From the NCBI GenBank assembly GCA_900551525.1, contig URWD01000017.1, positions 1 to 26,089 on the forward strand: a stretch of 26,089 nucleotides of DNA. The letters run 5' to 3'. The position numbers and the translations under genes were made by a program. This DNA is from an uncultured Mycoplasmatota bacterium. Its GTDB lineage: Bacteria; Bacillota_I; Bacilli_A; RF39; UBA660. The notes beneath the pieces were generated by a model. The model was not told where the DNA came from. It saw only the letters and a program-made list of their open reading frames with translations, and searched no databases. Below, in pieces: positions 21,997-26,089 of this stretch (position 1 is the first letter of the stretch; the number at the start of each line of letters is the position of its first letter).

Positions 21997-22353
21997 TGGT
22001 GGAGAAGAGGAGATTTGAACTCCTGTCCAATATACCCTATATCATAACATCTACAAGTTTAGGTAGATTTTGATTTCCTAACTAAAGTGGCTCTACACTA
22101 ACCGATTAGTTAGTAAGTTTAGTAAAAATTCTATATAGTATCCTAAACAAATAATATATTATATCTTATATTTATTAACCCCTAGTTCAACCTATAAGAG
22201 AAATTGAATAGAAGTGCTCCCTTATCCTATTAATTAGGCAAAAGCAGGAGCGAAACCATAATTAGTTTCGTCATTTAATTTAATTGTGCACTTAAGGTAT
22301 GCCGACCACTTGCAGTCATGCCTAGTGATACATGTCGAAACCATTGCTTCCCC
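21997..22353 (-). ncRNA. ssrA: Transfer-messenger RNA (tmRNA)
   Basis: 357 nt, rescues stalled ribosomes with SmpB. The 5' end GGGGAAG (22347-22353) pairs with CTTCTCC before the encoded ACCA (21997-22000). The 3' tRNA-like part has the T arm GGAGTTCAAATCTCC. The conserved 5' stretch GGUUUCGACAUGUAUCACUAGGCAUGACUGCAAGUGGUC is present in two adjoining blocks. The tag reading frame reads DETNYGFAPAFA and stops at TAA TTA ATA G. The exact resume codon, probably one or two codons before the Asp, is not certain. The tag ends in PAFA instead of the commoner ALAA, like the FA ends known in Mollicutes tags. Confidence 0.95.
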
Positions 22354-22364
22354 ATGTATTGAAC

Positions 22365-22393
22365 ATTATAACAAATTATTGATCTTTTGTCTA
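22365..22393 (-). promoter_or_regulatory. tmRNA promoter
   Basis: TAGACA (22388-22393), 17 bp, perfect TATAAT (22365-22370) with extended TGT. The start is about 22356, a few nucleotides before the mature 5' end, consistent with RNase P trimming. Confidence 0.7.
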
Positions 22394-22409
22394 TATTTTA
22401 GCAACAATT

Positions 22410-23315
22410 TCACTTGTTCAATCCATTCTTTTTTGCAAAATCATAAGCTAGGCCACCGATTTTAAACATATCATCATCAGTTGGTATTTTTTTTATAAAA
22501 TCATTTAAATAATTTCCTAGTTCATTTACGTTAACCATTATTGTTCCTTTTGCCCATTTTGAATTTTCATTTACGTCACTTACTCCGGGTAGACTTTGAA
22601 CCATTAAATAATTACAAATTTTAGGAATAAAATAATTAATCCATGCAACATCTTCATTAATGTTTATATCAATAGTTGTAGCATGTCCATAGTCTCTAAG
22701 CATTATAATTATATGATTATCATTTATAGATAAAATGGTTATTTCAGAACTATTTAAGCCTTTTTTTAAATTATCAAAAATTACTTGTGATATATTTGTG
22801 TTTTTGCCATATAGTTTGATTGTATCATTTGAATTCAATAGACCACAACTTTGCATTATTTCTTCATTATTAACTACATACGAATGTAGTACATGTAATA
22901 ATTCTGTTATGGACGTAACTTGAAGCAAGAGCATGAATAGATTTTTATTAATTGAGTAACCTATTAGTTCTTCATTTACTTTATGTGTTAGTTCAAAATC
23001 CATATTAACAAATATTTGTAAAAATACTTCTTTAAGATTATCATATTCTAATGGGCAATTTTTTATTTTTCTTCTATAATTTTCAAATAATTGGCTTATT
23101 AGATTATTTATATTTTCATTAAGGTCTAACAGTTTAGTTATTCTATCAAATGATATTTCTATTCTATCTAATGAACTTAATAATTTTTTTTCATATGATT
23201 CTAATTCATCTATATTATTTGGATTTAAAATGTTTGGAAATAATTCGCTTACTATTTCTTTAATTAATGTATCTAATTGAAAAAAATACTCTATTTTTAT
23301 TATATTTCTGTCCAT
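22410..23315 (-). CDS. Unrecognised protein, last gene of the tsa operon
   Basis: 301 aa, cytoplasmic, no membrane segment or signal. The N-terminal half (about 5-150) is strongly helical and may include coiled coil (LESYEKKLLSSLDRIEISFD). The C-terminal half (about 170-260) alternates short strands and helices (SEITILSINDNHIIIMLRDY, then GHATTIDININEDVAWINYF). I know no family that fits. The start is ATG 23313-23315, with AAGGAG at 23320-23325; an in-frame TTG 15 nt upstream has no such signal. The gene begins 8 bp after the tsaD stop and should share its transcript. The stop is TGA, with TAA three codons later. The tmRNA promoter begins directly behind it. Confidence 0.72.
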   Translation of the reverse strand: MDRNIIKIEYFFQLDTLIKEIVSELFPNILNPNNIDELESYEKKLLSSLDRIEISFDRITKLLDLNENINNLISQLFENYRRKIKNCPLEYDNLKEVFLQIFVNMDFELTHKVNEELIGYSINKNLFMLLLQVTSITELLHVLHSYVVNNEEIMQSCGLLNSNDTIKLYGKNTNISQVIFDNLKKGLNSSEITILSINDNHIIIMLRDYGHATTIDININEDVAWINYFIPKICNYLMVQSLPGVSDVNENSKWAKGTIMVNVNELGNYLNDFIKKIPTDDDMFKIGGLAYDFAKKNGLNK

Positions 23316-23323
23316 ATTTCTCC

Positions 23324-24328
23324 TTAGCAAACATCTGCTTGAGATTCACCATTTAGTGAATAATCCGCAAACTCTTTTTTTAAATAAAGTGGGTATGCTG
23401 CTGCCCCAATCATTGCTGCATTATCTGTACAATAAATAAACTCTGGAATACTTAATTTTGCTCCATTTTTTTCTGCTACTTTGTTAATTTCGCTTCTTAA
23501 ATATTTATTAGCAGATACACCACCAGCAACAAGAACATGTTTTATACCTGTATTTTTTAAGGCTAAATCTGTTTTTCTAGCTAGTTCGTCTATTGCAACG
23601 TATTGAAAACTAGCTGCCAAATCTGCTTCTCTAATAACATTACCACGTTGTTTTTCGTTATGCACGACATTTATTATACGACTTTTTAGTCCACTATAAC
23701 TAAAATTGTATGTATTATCCATTACTGGTCTTGGAAAGTCATATGTAACTTTTCCCTCTAAGGCTTTTTTTTCTATTCCTGGACCACCTGGATAAGGTAT
23801 TCCTAGTATTCTTGCTACTTTATCATATGCTTCACCTATTGCATCATCTAGTGTACCACCTAAAAACTCAAAATCATAGTCATCTTTCATTATTACAAGT
23901 TCTGTATGACCTCCACTTACTACTAAAGCAAGTAACGGAAACTCTAGCTTATTATTAATAGCGTTTGCATAAATATGACCAATTAAGTGATTTACTGCTA
24001 TTAAAGGTTTATTGTAAACATAACTTAAAACTTTAGCAAATTCTATACCGACTAGAAGAGAGCCTAAAAGTCCTGGTTTTTGAGTAACTGCTATTGCATC
24101 AACGTCATATACAGTCATATTTGCTTTTTTTAAAGTTTCTTCTAAAACCATTGTTATATTTTCTGTATGCATTCGTGAAGCAATTTCAGGTACTACTCCC
24201 CCAAAATTTGCATGTGTATACATTTGAGTTAAAATTGTTATTGCTACAACTTCGTGACCATTTTTAACAATAGCTATACTTGTTTCATCACAAGAAGTTT
24301 CAATTGCTAAAATGTTTATATCTTTCAT
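23324..24328 (-). CDS. tsaD: tRNA N6-adenosine threonylcarbamoyltransferase
   Basis: 334 aa, catalytic subunit that transfers threonylcarbamoyl from TC-AMP to A37 of ANN-decoding tRNAs, together with TsaB and TsaE. The ASKHA fold start LAIETSCDETSIAIV, metal ligands H114/H118 in AVNHLIGHIYA, VVSGGHTELV, PYPGGPGIEK, VAGGVSANKYLR and CTDNAAMIGAAAY (metal Asp) are all present. Length is normal. Its ATG follows the rimI stop without a gap. Confidence 0.97.
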   Translation of the reverse strand: MKDINILAIETSCDETSIAIVKNGHEVVAITILTQMYTHANFGGVVPEIASRMHTENITMVLEETLKKANMTVYDVDAIAVTQKPGLLGSLLVGIEFAKVLSYVYNKPLIAVNHLIGHIYANAINNKLEFPLLALVVSGGHTELVIMKDDYDFEFLGGTLDDAIGEAYDKVARILGIPYPGGPGIEKKALEGKVTYDFPRPVMDNTYNFSYSGLKSRIINVVHNEKQRGNVIREADLAASFQYVAIDELARKTDLALKNTGIKHVLVAGGVSANKYLRSEINKVAEKNGAKLSIPEFIYCTDNAAMIGAAAYPLYLKKEFADYSLNGESQADVC

Positions 24329-24745
24329 TTACATCCCCCACTTCATAGTTATGGCATCAGAATCTTTATAATATTTTTTTCTAATTCCCACTTCTTTAAA
24401 ATTACATTTTTTATATAATGCTAAGGCTCCAATATTTGTACTTGATACTTCTAATGTTATAGTTTCATCTTTACATTTTTTTTGAAGCTCATTTAATAGT
24501 TTATAACCTATGTGGTTTAATCTATATTCTTCATCTACGTAAATACTTAATAGATCAGTATTATCCTCAAAATCTAAAGCATAAAGGTAACCAACAACAC
24601 TATTATTTTCTTCAGCTACCATTACTATTGCTATACTGCTATCTATTTCCGATTCTATATGATAAGTACTTTCAAAATTATTATGTAGTTTACCTCCTAA
24701 TTTATTAATCACATCTACATCAGATTTAATTGCTTTTCTTATCAA
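24329..24745 (-). CDS. rimI: N-acetyltransferase RimI-like
   Basis: 138 aa GNAT protein, probably acetylating the N-terminus of ribosomal protein S18 or other proteins. VVGYLYALDFEDNTDLLSIY is the beta4-5 core, RLNHIGYKLL the acetyl-CoA loop region (less canonical than QRRGIG), and NIGALALYKKCNFKEVGIRK the standard C-terminal motif. The start is TTG at 24745, since the family begins M-I-R-K-A here, no ATG is near and GGTG sits about 8 nt upstream. It overlaps tsaB by 20 nt. The position between tsaB and tsaD is a classic Firmicute arrangement. Confidence 0.88.
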   Translation of the reverse strand: MIRKAIKSDVDVINKLGGKLHNNFESTYHIESEIDSSIAIVMVAEENNSVVGYLYALDFEDNTDLLSIYVDEEYRLNHIGYKLLNELQKKCKDETITLEVSSTNIGALALYKKCNFKEVGIRKKYYKDSDAITMKWGM

Positions 24746-25286
24746 TTTCTACACCAATTTTCTTTATATATAGTGGTTTAACACTATGGGCATTAATAGG
24801 CTCTACATTTTTTAAAAAGTCATACACTTTTTCAATATCTATCTTGTAATTATCTATATATTCATTGTTGTTTTTCATGTTGATAAAATCTGAATTGTTA
24901 ACATAGATAAAATCTTTAATAGGTTTAAAATTTTTATCAAACTCACCTAAATAACATCCATTACCATCGCTTATAGATACTTTTTGAGCATTATTACTAA
25001 TGCTTGATACTTCTAAAGATGAAATGGTTTTAATTGGAATATTTAGTGTATAAGCAAGTGTTTTAGCTATTGTTACGCCTAGTCTAACACCTGTAAATGA
25101 TCCTGGACCATTAACTACTATTATTTCATCTAATTTTTGTCCATCTATTAATTCTTTTATCGCTGGAAACATAAATTCACTATTGTTTTTTTTGTTAATA
25201 ACTTCTCGTTTATCCACAAGCTTACCGCTATCAAGTAATATTACTATTATATCATTTAAATGCGTATCAATAAATAAAGTCTTCAT
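24726..25286 (-). CDS. tsaB: tRNA t6A biosynthesis protein TsaB
   Basis: 186 aa, non-catalytic partner of TsaD. MKTLFIDTHLNDIIVILLDS is the ASKHA start, EIIVVNGPGSFTGVRLGVTI the family hallmark, then AKTLAYTLNIPIKTISSLEV. The C-terminal half is short and diverged: about 186 aa against the usual 220-240. The ATG overlaps the tsaE stop (TAATG). Identification is firm from the hallmark and operon. Confidence 0.94.
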   Translation of the reverse strand: MKTLFIDTHLNDIIVILLDSGKLVDKREVINKKNNSEFMFPAIKELIDGQKLDEIIVVNGPGSFTGVRLGVTIAKTLAYTLNIPIKTISSLEVSSISNNAQKVSISDGNGCYLGEFDKNFKPIKDFIYVNNSDFINMKNNNEYIDNYKIDIEKVYDFLKNVEPINAHSVKPLYIKKIGVEIDKKSN

Positions 25287-25738
25287 TATAGAACCGCACT
25301 ACATATTTCTTCATATTCTTCACCATGTGGCATAAATACAAGTACTCTAGTATCCTCATCTATTAGTTTAAATTTAATGTCTAATCTTTTTTCTGGAAGT
25401 TTATCTTTAATTATATCAGCCCATTCAATAATGGTAACTCCACCTTTGTTGAAATAATCATTAAAACCTATTGATTCATCTGTTTCTTCAAGACGATACA
25501 CGTCCATATGATATAATGGTAGTTCTCCTGATGTATATTCTTTTATAATATTAAATGTTGGACTTGTTATTGTTTCTTCAATTTCCATTGCACTAGCAAA
25601 TCCTTTTGTAAATACAGTCTTTCCACTGCCTAGCTCTCCATATAAACAAATTACCATATTAGGAAATTTTTCACTTTCAATATCTTGAGCAATTCTTATT
25701 GTATCATCAACCGATCTTGATGTGTATTTATAATCCAT
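25286..25738 (-). CDS. tsaE: tRNA t6A biosynthesis ATPase TsaE
   Basis: 150 aa P-loop ATPase that resets the TsaBD complex. The Walker A is GELGSGKT (34-41), with ETITSPTFNIIKEY, LYHMDVYRLEE (Walker B-like D) and IIEWADII, all typical. First gene of the tsa operon, with a promoter just upstream and the rRNA operon behind it. GGTGATTAGAA precedes the ATG. Confidence 0.95.
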   Translation of the reverse strand: MDYKYTSRSVDDTIRIAQDIESEKFPNMVICLYGELGSGKTVFTKGFASAMEIEETITSPTFNIIKEYTSGELPLYHMDVYRLEETDESIGFNDYFNKGGVTIIEWADIIKDKLPEKRLDIKFKLIDEDTRVLVFMPHGEEYEEICSAVL

Positions 25739-25756
25739 TTCTAATCACCTACTCCT

Positions 25757-25786
25757 ATTATAAGGTAAAACTATTTATTAATACAA
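25757..25786 (-). promoter_or_regulatory. Promoter of the tsa operon
   Basis: TTGTAT (25781-25786), 18 bp, perfect TATAAT (25757-25762). The rest of the 25787-25848 gap is AT-rich with nothing I can name. Confidence 0.55.
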
Positions 25787-25848
25787 GTACTATAATGTTA
25801 TTTGACATTTTTATTTGTATTTTTATAAAATAAAGTAAATTTTAACGC

Positions 25849-25857
25849 AAAAAAAAA
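25849..25857 (-). terminator. T tract directly after 5S rRNA
   Basis: Nine T's on the minus strand follow the 5S 3' end at once. No separate hairpin precedes them, so the 5S terminal helix or a distal site may complete termination of the rRNA operon. Confidence 0.4.
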
Positions 25858-25960
25858 TTGGCGACTACCTATCTTAGCATTATACTATTTTCGGCGTATT
25901 AGGTCTTAACTTCTCTGTTCGGGATGGGAAGAGGTGTATCACCTAAGCTATCGTCACCAA
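25858..25960 (-). rRNA. rrf: 5S ribosomal RNA
   Basis: About 103 nt. The terminal helix UUGGUGAC/GUCGCCAA is an 8-bp match. The conserved core CCCAUCCCGAACAGAGAAGUUAAG is present in the order expected (shown as two blocks, CCCAUCCCGAAC and AGAGAAGUUAAG). The length is below the usual 110-120 nt, a trait known from Mollicutes. Confidence 0.95.
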
Positions 25961-26030
25961 TAAAGGATTTTGTCCTTTAAAAAACCCGATAATGCAATGA
26001 TATAATTCATCTAATTTTAGAATAATCGTT

Positions 26031-26089
26031 TAAGTTAAATCCTCGATCTATTAGTACTAGTCAGCTCAACGTATCACTACGCTTCCACC
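26031..26089 (-). rRNA. rrl: 23S ribosomal RNA, 3' end only
   Basis: The minus strand reads GAGCUGACUAGUACUAAUAG then AUCGAGGAUUUAACUU, the conserved 3' end of 23S rRNA. The gene continues beyond the window. The 3' boundary is approximate. The 25961-26030 spacer to 5S shows no tRNA. Confidence 0.93.

Noticed and set aside
16533..22412. Possible use of UGA as Trp (genetic code 4)
   Set aside because: All Trp codons in intact genes are TGG, and genes at 16533, 18971 and 22410 end at TGA, the first two inside ATGA/GTGA overlaps. All three have a TAA within four codons, so code 4 would change little there, but one in-frame TGA in a single small gene is not enough to assume it.
1..26089. CRISPR array, insertion sequence or transposase
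   Set aside because: No regularly spaced repeats, terminal inverted repeats with a transposase, or recombinase genes were seen.

Overview
The window is very AT-rich and looks chromosomal. It most likely comes from an anaerobic low-GC Bacillota, perhaps an uncultured gut Bacilli or Mollicutes-like lineage. Supporting signs are the tRNA-encoded CCA, strong AGGAGG-type ribosome binding sites, an [FeFe] hydrogenase, DAACS, SipW-like and LysM families, and a short (about 103 nt) 5S rRNA. Most genes are on the minus strand. Trp is read from TGG throughout, and three genes appear to stop at TGA, so the standard bacterial code fits.

Layout. 1-560: 3'-incomplete rplK (L11) with its own promoter and a leader hairpin. 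641-1639: membrane-anchored Ig-like protein on the plus strand. 1675-4810: two tandem tail-anchored thioredoxin-like proteins, an [FeFe] hydrogenase and a TetR regulator with a candidate operator. 4937-7306: dicarboxylate-type symporter and a SipW-like signal peptidase. 7504-9671: a small DUF4177-like gene broken by one in-frame TGA, tRNA-Cys, and an accessory pair whose second member carries a HEPN-type RN(x5)H motif. 9672-14823: an envelope cluster (lipoprotein, polytopic protein, triple LysM, single-pass protein, PH-like protein, M23-SH3b protein). 14877-20604: the most interesting block, a tightly overlapping six-gene operon (AMP ligase, ACP, Sfp-type PPTase, two GT8 glycosyltransferases, PlsC-like acyltransferase) facing a second PlsC-like gene. 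20635-21841: DUF4186 and GNAT genes downstream of a deletion scar joining flavodoxin and carboxymuconolactone decarboxylase fragments. 21959-22393: tmRNA gene. 22410-25786: tsaE-tsaB-rimI-tsaD and an unrecognised gene. 25858-26089: 5S rRNA and the 3' end of 23S rRNA.

How the genes could work together. In the 15.7-20.5 kb operon, the ligase would activate a carboxylic acid (probably a fatty acid), the PPTase would activate the dedicated ACP, and the acyl group would be passed by the PlsC-like enzyme(s) to a product built by the two glycosyltransferases. No ketosynthase is present, so an acylated glycan or glycolipid is more likely than a new chain. The product is unknown and this is inference. 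The tsa genes make the t6A37 tRNA modification. The TetR-hydrogenase unit looks autoregulated.
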